Shown: positions 20,354 through 30,647, counted from the stretch's first letter. The stretch is DNA of 64,000 nucleotides from an uncultured Methylococcales bacterium (GCA_913019935.1 CAJVZC010000001.1:32968-96967), one strand, 5' to 3'. Notes: generated from the letters alone by a model not told the origin. A program made the numbers and translations.

Positions 20354-20392
20354 AAATAAAACCGTTGTGCCAAGTGCAGAACGGTTTTATTT
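20354..20392. terminator. Bidirectional terminator, 13-bp perfect stem
   Basis: AAATAAAACCGTT (20354-20366) / AACGGTTTTATTT (20380-20392); one arm overlaps the stop codon of the minus-strand gene. Confidence 0.75.
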
Positions 20393-21268
20393 AACTTCAG
20401 CCAATAGTCGGTCAATAAGATTCTGTGCCTGATTGAGATAACCCGCACCAAATAAATTTAAATGATTCAAAACATGATACAAATTATAAAGATTCTTACG
20501 TACACCATACCCCGCATCTAGCTTAAATGATGCGTTATAAGCGCTGTAAAACCCCGCACTAAATCCACCAAATAACTCGGTCATTGCCATATCAGTCTCA
20601 CGGTCACCGTAGTAACAAGCTGGATCAAAGATAATCGGCAAACCCGTTTTATCTACAGCCACATTTCCCGCCCATAAATCCCCATGCAATAAAGATGGCA
20701 TCGGTTGATAATCGGTAAAAAAGACCGACATGATCTCCCTCAGGGATTGTCCAGATTGTTGCAATCGGCGCCCGTAGCCATTACAAAGAGCCAGCTCCAA
20801 CTGAAACCCTAGTCGCTGATCCTTCCAGAAAACTAGCCAATCCGTACTAGGGCTGTTTTTTTGCACGGTAGACCCAATGGTATTATCTCTGTGCCAGCCG
20901 AAAAAAGGCTGCTGTAAACGATGAAGTTCTGCTAATTGTTCCCCCAAAGACTGCTCAGACTGAGCTGTGCTCGAACCAAATTCTACAAAGGTCAACAACA
21001 AAAAACTTCTATCATCGATAACGCCACTCAACAATGGCTGCGGCACTGAAACCGTTTGGGTTGAATAAAGCGCCTCTAGACCGGCATATTCAGCCTCAAA
21101 CATCGACCGTAAACCCGCATCGTTTAATTTAATAAAATACCGCTGTTTGCCCCCTACAATTTGATAAGAGGCATTAATACTCCCTCCACTAACAGGGATT
21201 ATTTTCTCAATTTCAAAGGTTCTGCCACTAAACTCTTCGATTTTATGGGCTAATAATTTTTTATTCAT
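20387..21268 (-). CDS. Fructosamine kinase family protein
   Basis: SGGSINASYQIVGGKQRYFIKLN, LLHGDLWAGNVAVDKTGLPIIFDPACYYGDRETDMAMTELFGGF. Confidence 0.92.
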   Translation of the reverse strand: MNKKLLAHKIEEFSGRTFEIEKIIPVSGGSINASYQIVGGKQRYFIKLNDAGLRSMFEAEYAGLEALYSTQTVSVPQPLLSGVIDDRSFLLLTFVEFGSSTAQSEQSLGEQLAELHRLQQPFFGWHRDNTIGSTVQKNSPSTDWLVFWKDQRLGFQLELALCNGYGRRLQQSGQSLREIMSVFFTDYQPMPSLLHGDLWAGNVAVDKTGLPIIFDPACYYGDRETDMAMTELFGGFSAGFYSAYNASFKLDAGYGVRKNLYNLYHVLNHLNLFGAGYLNQAQNLIDRLLAEVK

Positions 21269-21288
21269 GACTCTAAATCATAAAATCA

Positions 21289-22101
21289 TTAAGGCTGTCC
21301 TTTACTTCTATCACCGTAAAAGAGCACCTGCCCTTTACGCTTAAAATTATTAATGATTTTTTGGCTCTCCTCACTAATCAAAAAAGCAATGTACTGCTGC
21401 GCCAAATCAAACTTAACATGCGGATGCCGTTTAGGGTTTATCGCCATGACATGGTAAGGATTATTAAGCTTTGGATCACCTTGGAAAACAATCTCTAATG
21501 CCACTTTACCTTGATAGGCAAGGTATGTCCCTCGGTCTGTTAACGTATAAGCCCCACTTTCATTAGCCATGCGTAAGACCGCCCCCATGCCCTGACCAAC
21601 AGACAAATACCAGTGCCCCTTAGGGTTAATACCCACCTGCTGCCAAAGACTATTTTCTTTTTTATGTGTCCCCGAATCATCTCCTCTGGAAATAAATACA
21701 CCTTGTCCGCTAGCGATTTTTTTCATCACTTCATTCGGGGTACTTAATTGGTGCAGCTCCAAAGGGTCGCTGGCCGGACCCACGATAACAAAATCATTAT
21801 GCATAACCGCTTCACGATGAATGCCAAATCCCGCATTCATAAAAGCGACTTCGGCTGCAGGCGCATGCACTAAAACCACATCGACATCGCCATTTGCTCC
21901 CAACTGTAATGCTTTTCCTGTGCCCACAGCAATAACGTTTAAACGAACCCCATTACTTTTTTCAAAAACCGGATGCAATACTGAAAGCAGTCCTGAATTT
22001 TCAGTACTTGTCGTTGTTGCCACCCGCAAAATGGCTGCATCTGCCACACATACTGAAAAAACAGCATTACATATAAAAACAAAAAAACATCTTTTAATCA
22101 T
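21289..22101 (-). CDS. tupA: Tungstate-type ABC transporter substrate-binding protein
   Basis: Signal peptide; LRVATTTSTENSGLLSVL; DVVLVHAPAAE; FISRGDDSGTHKKE; YTLTDRGTYLA. Confidence 0.88.
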   Translation of the reverse strand: MIKRCFFVFICNAVFSVCVADAAILRVATTTSTENSGLLSVLHPVFEKSNGVRLNVIAVGTGKALQLGANGDVDVVLVHAPAAEVAFMNAGFGIHREAVMHNDFVIVGPASDPLELHQLSTPNEVMKKIASGQGVFISRGDDSGTHKKENSLWQQVGINPKGHWYLSVGQGMGAVLRMANESGAYTLTDRGTYLAYQGKVALEIVFQGDPKLNNPYHVMAINPKRHPHVKFDLAQQYIAFLISEESQKIINNFKRKGQVLFYGDRSKGQP

Positions 22102-22248
22102 CTCGGTATCCCAATAGAAAAAATCCTCATTTTAGGTTAATTTAAACCGCCCAAAACGCATACCTAATCTTCAAATATAAACACTTAGAACTACTTTAAA
22201 TCGACATCATTCAGCGTTCTTTTATGTGCTCATGTACAATATGAGATT

Positions 22249-23226
22249 ATGAATCATGCCTACCAATTGACCAACCTTAAATTCAATTATGACCTAAAAG
22301 AAACACTACATATTAAATCGCTGTCAATAAAATCGAACCAAATTACTGCACTCTTTGGTGCTAATGGTTCGGGTAAAAGCACCCTACTCAACATTCTTGC
22401 TTTTGTCATACCCCCCCGTGAGGGACAACTTGACTTTTTAGGCCTCCCTACCTTTCCTAAGCAAGCACCCACTTATCGAAAACAAATTGCTTTTTTAACG
22501 CAACGCCCCTACTTACTACAGGGTACGGTCAAACAAAACATCTCAACAGCATTAAAAATTCGTTGTATTCCAACATCACTACACGCTGAACGTATTGCAA
22601 CGAGCTTAGATTATCTAGGCATTACAAATCTTGCTCATCGCACCGTCGATGAATTATCCGATGGCGAAAAACAAAAATCTGCACTGGCCCGTGCACTAGC
22701 CTTGACGCCCGACGTTCTCATCTTAGACGAACCTTTTAGCTATTTAGACCAAGCCAGTAAAAATAATCTTGAAAGTTTTGTAAAGGACTACCAAAAAACG
22801 CTAATTTTCAGCACCCACAATCACCTCCAGGGCTCTGCCCTTAGCGATGAAGTTATTACACTAGCCGCTGGAAAACCGGTTCCCAACGCGATGATTAATA
22901 TATTTGCAGGGCAACTTTCCAATAACTATTTTAAAACAACACAACTCACGCTAATCCCGCCAGACCAAACAACAACGGGCACACACATTTCAATAGACCC
23001 CTCGCAAATAGTCCTATCCAGATTAGCGCTTTCCTCCAGCATGAGGAATCATTTTCAAGGAAAAATTACTGCGATTATCGAGGACTTAAATAATGTGCGC
23101 GTCACCATTAAGGCCGGTGAAATATTTCATGCCATGATAACGCATCAAGCCTCAGATGATTTAAAACTCAACATTGGCGATGAGGTTTGGCTGAATTTTA
23201 AATCCAATGCCGTTACTGTTTTTTAA
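22249..23226 (+). CDS. tupC: Tungstate/molybdate-type ABC transporter ATP-binding protein with C-terminal TOBE/Mop-like domain
   Basis: Walker A GANGSGKSTLL, signature ELSDGEKQKSALARALA, Walker B VLILDEPF, C-terminal GKITAIIEDLNNVRVTIKAGEIFHAMIT. Confidence 0.85.
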   Translation: MNHAYQLTNLKFNYDLKETLHIKSLSIKSNQITALFGANGSGKSTLLNILAFVIPPREGQLDFLGLPTFPKQAPTYRKQIAFLTQRPYLLQGTVKQNISTALKIRCIPTSLHAERIATSLDYLGITNLAHRTVDELSDGEKQKSALARALALTPDVLILDEPFSYLDQASKNNLESFVKDYQKTLIFSTHNHLQGSALSDEVITLAAGKPVPNAMINIFAGQLSNNYFKTTQLTLIPPDQTTTGTHISIDPSQIVLSRLALSSSMRNHFQGKITAIIEDLNNVRVTIKAGEIFHAMITHQASDDLKLNIGDEVWLNFKSNAVTVF

Positions 23227-23300
23227 AAAGTGTTCTGTTTAAAATACTTTAACGCCTTGTTTTCAGTTAAAATTAGTCGTTTTTTACTCGTCTAATTATC

Positions 23301-23837
23301 ATGAGCTCGTTAGTTACTTTCGGTCAATGCACCATAAAAATCATTGACACATTAAATGAACAAATTGGTCGAGGTACGTCATGGCTTACGCTTGCCATTG
23401 TTATGGTATCGGTTATCGTTGTTATACTTCGGTACTGCTTTAATATTGGCTCCATTGCCACACAAGAATCTATCTCTTACATGCACGCCCTAATTTTTAT
23501 GCTAGGAGCGGCCTATACACTCAAACATAATGCCCACGTTCGAGTAGACATCTTTTATCACCGCTTTAACGAAAAAACACAAGGCTGGGTTGATCTTCTC
23601 GGCACCCTTTTTTTGTTAATCCCCGTTTGTCTTTTTATTATCATTAGCAGCTGGGAATATGTTGCTGATTCTTGGGCGATTCAAGAATCATCGCGGAACT
23701 CAGGGGGGTTACCCGCCGTTTATCTCCTTAAAAGCACTATCATTATTATGGCTGCTCTACTGCTCCTACAAGCAATTTCACTAGCCATTAAAAGCCTTTT
23801 TTCTGCCATTGGCATTCCCCTAAACACCGCGTCATAA
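23301..23837 (+). CDS. TRAP transporter small permease (DctQ family)
   Basis: Four-TM protein with DctQ pattern (AYTLKHNAHVRVDIFYHRF). Confidence 0.88.
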   Translation: MSSLVTFGQCTIKIIDTLNEQIGRGTSWLTLAIVMVSVIVVILRYCFNIGSIATQESISYMHALIFMLGAAYTLKHNAHVRVDIFYHRFNEKTQGWVDLLGTLFLLIPVCLFIIISSWEYVADSWAIQESSRNSGGLPAVYLLKSTIIIMAALLLLQAISLAIKSLFSAIGIPLNTAS

Positions 23838-23840
23838 CCC

Positions 23841-25220
23841 ATGGAAGAATACTTAGCTTTTTGGATGTTTCTTACCGTCTTTATCGTTCTACTTTCAGGC
23901 TTCCCTGTTGCTTTTGCTTTAAGTGGAACAGCTCTCGGCTTTGCCACTGTAGGCATTCAACTCGACCTCTTTGACACGGCCTTTTTGCATGCCCTACCCA
24001 ATCGTTTATTCGGCATACTCAATAATGAAACATTAATTGCCGTACCCCTCTTTGTCTTTATGGGTGTCATGCTAGAGCGCGCTCAATTGGCTGAAGATCT
24101 GCTGGAAAGTATGGCTGATTTATTCGGTTCCACACGCGGCGGTCTCGGTATTGCTGTGACTCTCGTTGGCATGTTAATGGCTGCAAGCACTGGTATTGTT
24201 GGCGCGACAGTTGTCACAATGGGTCTCTTATCACTGCCCACCATGTTACGCAATCAATATGACCCGGCTATTTCTTGCGGAACTATTTGTGCCTCAGGAA
24301 CCTTGGGTCAAATCATTCCGCCTTCAATTGTATTGGTGTTACTGGGTGATGTTATCTCAACCGCTTACCAACAGGCCCAACTTGATATGGGAATCTTTGC
24401 ACCGGAGACCGTCTCAGTCGGCGACTTGTTTGCAGGTGCGCTAATACCGGGATTAGGGCTGGTCTTTTTTTATCTACTCTACATCATCCTAACTGCCCAC
24501 TTCAAACCTGAATCTATGCCTACCCGCATAGACAAGAACACCCCCCGTGAAACCAATTACCAGCAATTATTTGCAGGACTCCTGCCCCCTCTGCTGCTCA
24601 TGTTTGCCGTTTTAGGCTCTATTATTAGCGGTATTGCAACACCCACTGAAGCGGCCTCTGTCGGGGCAAGCGGTGCACTGTTATTATCTTTCTTACGCAA
24701 AAAATTATCGCTCCCAACGCTACGTTCTGTGATGCAAAGCACCACAAAGATCACCAGCATGGTCTTTATGATCCTCATCGGAGCCGCTTTATTTTCACTG
24801 GTCTTTCGAGGCTTTAATGGTGATGAAATAATCATTGAATTATTATCTGACTTACCTGGGGGTAAAATAAGCGCTATATTTTTAGTCATGCTCGTCATGT
24901 TTGCACTGGGTTTTGTACTGGATTTTATCGAAATTACTTTTGTGATTGTACCCATCATCGGCCCTATTCTCTTAAGTATGGGCATTGATCCTATTTGGCT
25001 AGGAATCATGATTGCTATTAACCTACAAACCTCATTCCTAACCCCTCCCTTTGGTTTTGCGCTTTTTTACCTCCGCGGTGTTGCGCCAGCTGAAATCACA
25101 ACAATGCAAATTTATCGTGGCGTAATGCCCTTTATTCTGATTCAATTATCTATGTTAGCGTTATTAGCCTATTGGCCCTCGTTAGCCACTTGGCTACCTG
25201 AATTTATTTATAAAAATTAA
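23841..25220 (+). CDS. TRAP transporter large permease (DctM family)
   Basis: LSGFPVAFALSGTALGFA, VPLFVFMGVMLERA, ASTGIVGATVVTMG, TPTEAASVGASGAL. Confidence 0.94.
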   Translation: MEEYLAFWMFLTVFIVLLSGFPVAFALSGTALGFATVGIQLDLFDTAFLHALPNRLFGILNNETLIAVPLFVFMGVMLERAQLAEDLLESMADLFGSTRGGLGIAVTLVGMLMAASTGIVGATVVTMGLLSLPTMLRNQYDPAISCGTICASGTLGQIIPPSIVLVLLGDVISTAYQQAQLDMGIFAPETVSVGDLFAGALIPGLGLVFFYLLYIILTAHFKPESMPTRIDKNTPRETNYQQLFAGLLPPLLLMFAVLGSIISGIATPTEAASVGASGALLLSFLRKKLSLPTLRSVMQSTTKITSMVFMILIGAALFSLVFRGFNGDEIIIELLSDLPGGKISAIFLVMLVMFALGFVLDFIEITFVIVPIIGPILLSMGIDPIWLGIMIAINLQTSFLTPPFGFALFYLRGVAPAEITTMQIYRGVMPFILIQLSMLALLAYWPSLATWLPEFIYKN

Positions 25221-25224
25221 ACTT

Positions 25225-25338
25225 ATGTTTACCCAAAAAATTATTTGCTTATTATGTGCAGCACTTTTACTCTCGGCCTGTGGACAAATGGGACCACTAT
25301 ATATCCCTGATAACCTCCCACCAGCTGACACACAATAA
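25225..25338 (+). CDS. lptM: LptM/YifL-type small lipoprotein (not in ORF track)
   Basis: MFTQKIICLLCAALLLSACGQMGPLYIPDNLPPADTQ; lipobox LLSAC, CGQMGPLYxP signature; directly upstream of lysA. Confidence 0.9.
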   Translation: MFTQKIICLLCAALLLSACGQMGPLYIPDNLPPADTQ

Positions 25339-25340
25339 CT

Positions 25341-26588
25341 ATGGATTATTTTAATTATCAGGACGAGCAACTCTTTGCTGAACAGTGTTCAATTAGCGAA
25401 ATCACCGAACACTATGGCTCACCCTGTTACATCTATTCACGTGCCACACTGGAACGACACTGGAAGGCCTTTGACCACGCCTTTGGCAATCACCCCCACT
25501 TGATTTGCTATGCCATGAAGGCTTCTTCGAATATTGCTATTTTAAACTTACTGGCTCGCTTAGGTTCTGGCTTTGATATTGTTTCCATCGGAGAAATGGA
25601 GCGCGTTATCGCTGCTGGCGGAGACCCTAAAAAAATAGTTTTTTCAGGCGTGGGAAAACGTGAAGATGAAATCAGAGCAGCACTGGATGCAGGTATTCAC
25701 TGCTTCAACATCGAAGTCAGTGAAGAAATCGATCGCATCAACACGCTTGCCAAAGAACGGGGATGCATTGCTAACATCTCTATCCGAGTAAATCCTAATG
25801 TTGATGCCAAGACACACCCTTACATCTCTACCGGGTTAAAAGAAAATAAATTTGGTATTGATATCAATGAGGCCTTTACGCACTATCAACACGCGGCTTC
25901 ATTGACGAATATCAAGATTCTGGGTATTGACTGTCATATCGGTTCACAACTTACAGAAACGGGTCCTTTCCTTGATGCACTAGACAAGGTTTTATTGCTC
26001 GTAGACCGACTCAGCAACCAAAACATAACCGTTGAGCACCTTGACCTAGGTGGTGGACTAGGTATTTGCTATCAACATGAAACCCCGCCGGATCCTAAAG
26101 ACTATATTGATGCACTCTTGAAAAAATTAGCGGGTAGAAACATCAAAATACTCCTTGAGCCTGGACGAGCCATTGCCGGTAATGCGGGCATCTTAGTCAC
26201 ACGAGTTGAGTACCTAAAACCCACTGAAGCCAAAAACTTCGCCATTGTTGATGCCGCCATGAACGATTTATTACGCCCAGCCCTCTATAATGCTTGGCAA
26301 GCTATTATTCCTGTCAACGCACGCTCAACGGCACCCACAAAACAATGGGATATTGTCGGCCCTGTTTGTGAGACTGGTGACTTCCTTGGCAAAGAGCGCT
26401 CTCTAGCACTCTCCCCTAATGACTTATTAGCCGTTCGATCATCGGGTGCTTATGGTTTTTCAATGAGTTCAAACTACAACTCACGACCTCGCCCTCCTGA
26501 AATTTTAGTTGATGGAAATCAAGCTCACCTTATTCGAAAACGAGAATCAATAGCCAGTTTATGGCAAGGGGAAAGCTTGCTGCCATGA
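25341..26588 (+). CDS. lysA: Diaminopimelate decarboxylase
   Basis: CYAMKASSNIAIL PLP motif, HIGSQL, LEPGRAIAGNAG. Confidence 0.96.
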   Translation: MDYFNYQDEQLFAEQCSISEITEHYGSPCYIYSRATLERHWKAFDHAFGNHPHLICYAMKASSNIAILNLLARLGSGFDIVSIGEMERVIAAGGDPKKIVFSGVGKREDEIRAALDAGIHCFNIEVSEEIDRINTLAKERGCIANISIRVNPNVDAKTHPYISTGLKENKFGIDINEAFTHYQHAASLTNIKILGIDCHIGSQLTETGPFLDALDKVLLLVDRLSNQNITVEHLDLGGGLGICYQHETPPDPKDYIDALLKKLAGRNIKILLEPGRAIAGNAGILVTRVEYLKPTEAKNFAIVDAAMNDLLRPALYNAWQAIIPVNARSTAPTKQWDIVGPVCETGDFLGKERSLALSPNDLLAVRSSGAYGFSMSSNYNSRPRPPEILVDGNQAHLIRKRESIASLWQGESLLP

Positions 26589-26643
26589 ATGTAAGGGTTA
26601 AAATAAATCGCAAACACAGTTTATCCCCGAGTCTTTTAGCATT

Positions 26644-27483
26644 ATGACGCCAATAGCTTTCACAAAAATGCACGGCCTCGGCAATGACTTTGTGGTTATT
26701 GATGCTATCAATCAAACGATAAACCTTAGTGCTGCACAAATACGTTTTATCGCCAACCGGAATTTTGGTATTGGCTGTGATCAATTACTCTTGGTTGAAG
26801 CCAGTTCTCCTGACTCATCGGCTGACTTTAAATACCGTATTTTTAACGCTGATGGCAGTGAAGTTTCTCAATGCGGTAACGGTGCACGCTGTTTTGCTCG
26901 TTTTGTTCGCGACCAAAAATTATCCTTAAAAAACAATATCCTTGTCGACACAGGGGCAGGTCAATTATTACTCAGTTTCACCCAGAATGACTTAATTACT
27001 GTGAACATGGGACTACCTAAACACAATCCAGAACAAATACCTCTCATCACTTCATCACCGGCATCGCCCCTATATAACATCACCATTGACACGACGGTAT
27101 GGTCTTTTTCCGCCGTATCTGTGGGGAATCCTCACGCGGTTATCATCGTTAACGATATTGAGAGCGCTCCTGTCGACACGCTTGGAAAAGTGCTTGAAAA
27201 CCATCCTATTTTTCCTGAGCGTGCCAATATTGGATTTATGCAAATCATCACCCCCAGCCGCATTAAACTCCGTGTTTATGAACGTGGCTCCGGTGAAACA
27301 TTAGCCTGTGGCAGTGGAGCATGCGCCGCTGTGATTTGCGGTGTTGAAAGAGATATGTTAGAAAAAGAAGTACGCGTTGAATTACCGGGCGGAAAGCTAA
27401 CTATTCAGTGGCAAGGACGTAACACACCCGTTTTTATGACCGGTTCGGCGACCCCTGTTTTTAACGGAACGATTACACTGTAA
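26644..27483 (+). CDS. dapF: Diaminopimelate epimerase
   Basis: FTKMHGLGNDFVVID, QCGNGARC, ERGSGETLACGSGACAAV. Confidence 0.97.
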   Translation: MTPIAFTKMHGLGNDFVVIDAINQTINLSAAQIRFIANRNFGIGCDQLLLVEASSPDSSADFKYRIFNADGSEVSQCGNGARCFARFVRDQKLSLKNNILVDTGAGQLLLSFTQNDLITVNMGLPKHNPEQIPLITSSPASPLYNITIDTTVWSFSAVSVGNPHAVIIVNDIESAPVDTLGKVLENHPIFPERANIGFMQIITPSRIKLRVYERGSGETLACGSGACAAVICGVERDMLEKEVRVELPGGKLTIQWQGRNTPVFMTGSATPVFNGTITL

Positions 27484-27498
27484 TACGGAAACTACATC

Positions 27499-28197
27499 AT
27501 GGCACTCAAAATAACCGAGACTGACGTCAAAACCTACCTCGAAAAAAACCCTAGCTTTTTTCATAATAATCTCGAGTTATTAGAAACCCTTTCCATCCCT
27601 CACCTCAGTGGCCCGGCTGTGTCCTTAGTCGCTAAACAACTTGAAATTTTCAGAGCTAAACACCAACACGTCGAAGGACAATTTATAGAATTAATTGATA
27701 TCGCTAAAGAAAATGATCTCACCGCACAACGCATGCATGAGTTGACTCTAGCAACCCTTGACTCTCACACAATTGACACCCTGGTCAATAACTTAAATGA
27801 AGTCTTCAACAATTGTTTTTTAAGCGATTTTTTTACCGTTAAAATTTTTGATGAACAAAAACACAGCGCCCCAAACTCAGCAAAAATTTTCATTGATAAA
27901 GACAGCAAAGAAGCCCTCGCCTTCAAAGAGGTTCTTGCCTTAAATCAACCCAAATGTGGCAAACCACCCATCAATCAAACACGAATACTGTTTGCAGAGA
28001 ATGCCTTACAAATTAGATCCTGCGCCCTAATACCGATGAACTTTACTGGGTTAGAAGGCATTATTGCCATAGGAAGCCGTGAAAAAGAACGCTATCACGC
28101 GGATATGGGCCACCTTTTCCTAACTCAAATCAGTGAAATTATCGCCACGCGACTGATTACCTGTCTAAACCCAACAGATAATGTTCCTACCACCTAA
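27499..28197 (+). CDS. DUF484 family protein
   Basis: VKTYLEKNPSFFHNNLELLETLSIPH; located between dapF and xerC as in many gammaproteobacteria. Confidence 0.9.
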   Translation: MALKITETDVKTYLEKNPSFFHNNLELLETLSIPHLSGPAVSLVAKQLEIFRAKHQHVEGQFIELIDIAKENDLTAQRMHELTLATLDSHTIDTLVNNLNEVFNNCFLSDFFTVKIFDEQKHSAPNSAKIFIDKDSKEALAFKEVLALNQPKCGKPPINQTRILFAENALQIRSCALIPMNFTGLEGIIAIGSREKERYHADMGHLFLTQISEIIATRLITCLNPTDNVPTT

Positions 28198-28233
28198 AAT
28201 AGCCCGCACCACGAAAACAATACGGTTAAACTC

Positions 28234-29133
28234 ATGAGTCCTGAAGCCCTTATCTTACTCACTCACTTTTTTGACTATCTCCGCTATGAAAAACGAGCCT
28301 CCAAAAACACGTTAACGCACTACCGCCGAGACCTTAAACAACTCACGCTTTTTTGCGAGCAAAAATCAATTACGCACTGGTCGACACTACAATACCTTGA
28401 TATCAGAAATCATATTGCTGGCCGCCACCGCCTAGGACTCAGCGGAAAAAGTTTACAGAGAGAATTATCGGCCATCCGAAGTTTCTTTAATTACCTCATT
28501 AAAAACGAGCACTTACAGGACAATCCCGCTCGCTATCTGCGCGCACCAAAGACCAACAACGCTCTGCCTAAAACACTTGATGTTGATCAAATTCATGGCT
28601 TACTTGAAACACAACCACAATCCATACTAGAAACCCGTGACCTTGCTATCTTTGAAGTATTCTATTCCTGTGGCCTTCGGCTAGCAGAACTCACTGAATT
28701 AAATCTTGTAGATATCGATTTTTCCGAACAAATGGTCACTATTCAGCACGGGAAAGGACATAAAAGTCGCTTAGTACCTATTGGGGCGAAAGCACTCTCC
28801 GCGCTAGAAAAGTGGCTGCCTATACGACTCACTCTCAACGATGATAACAATCCTGCACTCTTTCTTAGCCAACACGGAAAACGCCTGAGCAACCGTAGCG
28901 TACAAAGTCGACTAAGCCAATGGTGTAAAAAAAACAATAGCCCTGTCCATATCCACCCCCACATGCTACGCCACTCCTTTGCCAGCCATTTTTTAGAATC
29001 CAGTCAAAATCTACGCGCAGTTCAGGAATTACTGGGGCATAGTAAAATTAGCACAACACAAATATATACCCATCTTGATTTTCAGCATTTAATCGCTGTT
29101 TATGACAATACTCACCCGCGTGCTAAAAAGTAG
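28234..29133 (+). CDS. xerC: Tyrosine recombinase XerC
   Basis: Catalytic residues: R (YSCGLRLAEL), H..R (HPHMLRHSFASHFL), H (LLGHSKISTTQIYTHLD). Confidence 0.95.
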   Translation: MSPEALILLTHFFDYLRYEKRASKNTLTHYRRDLKQLTLFCEQKSITHWSTLQYLDIRNHIAGRHRLGLSGKSLQRELSAIRSFFNYLIKNEHLQDNPARYLRAPKTNNALPKTLDVDQIHGLLETQPQSILETRDLAIFEVFYSCGLRLAELTELNLVDIDFSEQMVTIQHGKGHKSRLVPIGAKALSALEKWLPIRLTLNDDNNPALFLSQHGKRLSNRSVQSRLSQWCKKNNSPVHIHPHMLRHSFASHFLESSQNLRAVQELLGHSKISTTQIYTHLDFQHLIAVYDNTHPRAKK

Positions 29134-29266
29134 GCTTCTCAAGGTTATAACGCCTCCTTTTTTCCTTAAAAAATATCAGTTTCAATAACTTATCTTATCT
29201 TTTCTGATAATATAATGATCATAATGATTTCTTTAACGATCTGATAACACAGGTAAAGCACACACT

Positions 29267-30247
29267 ATGACGTTCCGTACACTTATTGATAATATTAGAT
29301 ACCGTGGAGCTCTCTGGGCAACAGGCTTCTTTTTTCTAGTCGCCATCATTTTAACCACTATCTTTGCACAATATATCTCACTGGAACCTAACCAATTCAA
29401 TGTGCAAAAAGAAGCCCTTAAAACAGCCAAAAAAACGACTACACGAGCACTCCCTACTGGCTATGTTTATAGCAATACACTTTCCGTTCTTGCCGATACC
29501 ATTTTAGAAAAAAACGGGGGTTACTTAAGTAATGACATTGCTCCCCCCAGTGTATTTCTGGACAATATGCCCAGCTGGGAATTTGGCGCCTTAGTGATGA
29601 TTCGTGATGGCGCAACAGCACTTAGAAATCAATTCGCCCGCTCACAATCTCAATCTAATGAAGATTCCGATTTAGCAAAAGCAGAACCGTCATTTTACTA
29701 TCAACACAATTCTTGGGCACTCCCTTCAACAGAAGGCGAATATAGCAAAGGCGCGAAAGCCCTCAAAGGTTATATGGGTCGTCTGCTCAACAATCGCGCT
29801 CAATTTTATTCGCGCGCTGACAATCTAAGGCAATATTTTGAAGTTGTTGAAAAGCGTTTAGGCGGCCTCTCTGCCCGTTTAATTGCCAGTACCGGCCGAC
29901 TCCAATCGGATGGCATCAACCAACGTTATGCGGCTATGAAACAAACACCATGGATAAAAATTGATGATGTTTTCTGGGAAGCGCGCGGAGCCACCTGGGC
30001 ACTTGTCCATCTCCTTAAAGCCGTCGAACACGATTTCGGTGACGTTCTAGCCAATAAAAATGCATCTGAAACGATGAAGCGTGTGATTCACGAATTAGAA
30101 AAAGCGATTACCCCGATCTGGAGCCCTATGATTCTGAATGGTGATGGTTTCGGTATTTTATCCAATTACTCGCTAACCATGGCGACTTATATTACGCGAG
30201 CTAATGCCGCAACCTTGGATTTACGCGACATTATGATGCGCGGATAA
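29267..30247 (+). CDS. DUF2333 family inner-membrane protein
   Basis: N-terminal TM, VFLDNMPSWEFGALVMIRDGATALRN typical of DUF2333. Confidence 0.8.
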   Translation: MTFRTLIDNIRYRGALWATGFFFLVAIILTTIFAQYISLEPNQFNVQKEALKTAKKTTTRALPTGYVYSNTLSVLADTILEKNGGYLSNDIAPPSVFLDNMPSWEFGALVMIRDGATALRNQFARSQSQSNEDSDLAKAEPSFYYQHNSWALPSTEGEYSKGAKALKGYMGRLLNNRAQFYSRADNLRQYFEVVEKRLGGLSARLIASTGRLQSDGINQRYAAMKQTPWIKIDDVFWEARGATWALVHLLKAVEHDFGDVLANKNASETMKRVIHELEKAITPIWSPMILNGDGFGILSNYSLTMATYITRANAATLDLRDIMMRG

Positions 30248-30297
30248 AATTACCGTTTTGGATTTTCGCTACTTATTACTTTTAAGGGAACGTACAC

Positions 30298-30606
30298 ATG
30301 AAAGAGGATTTTAATCAAAACCTCCAAAAAATAAGCACTTGGAAACGTATTTTCTTTATGGCTATCTTTGCTGTCATTGTCGGTTTGGTTCAAATAGTAT
30401 TGCAACTCATTATCCTTCTTCAAATCGCATCAATGCTATTCACTGGCAACCCGAATACTAACATTCTGGGTTTTGGTAAAAAATTATCAATCTACCTCTA
30501 CGATATCGTATTATTTTTAACCTTCAACAGCGAACGACTACCCTTTCCTTTTTCGGAGTGGTCTTTGACGGAGATCTTAGAAAACAAATCTAATACCCAC
30601 CGCTAA
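30298..30606 (+). CDS. DUF4389 family membrane protein
   Basis: RIFFMAIFAVIVGLVQIVLQLIILLQIASMLFTGNPNTNILGFGKKLSIYLYDIVLFLTFNSERLPFPFSEW. Confidence 0.8.
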   Translation: MKEDFNQNLQKISTWKRIFFMAIFAVIVGLVQIVLQLIILLQIASMLFTGNPNTNILGFGKKLSIYLYDIVLFLTFNSERLPFPFSEWSLTEILENKSNTHR

Positions 30607-30647
30607 GACTGAAAAGTCTTTGACCGCCCCTTTTTCGCCGTTACCTA

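Noticed and set aside
22229-22245. CTCAT-gtacaat-ATGAG inverted repeat before tupC
   Set aside because: Only 5-bp arms; expected by chance often in AT-rich DNA
24557-25009. 150-aa minus-strand ORF
   Set aside because: Antisense shadow of dctM with low-complexity translation
28234-29133. Tyrosine recombinase considered as a mobile-element integrase
   Set aside because: Sits in the conserved lptM-lysA-dapF-DUF484-xerC block, so it is chromosomal XerC
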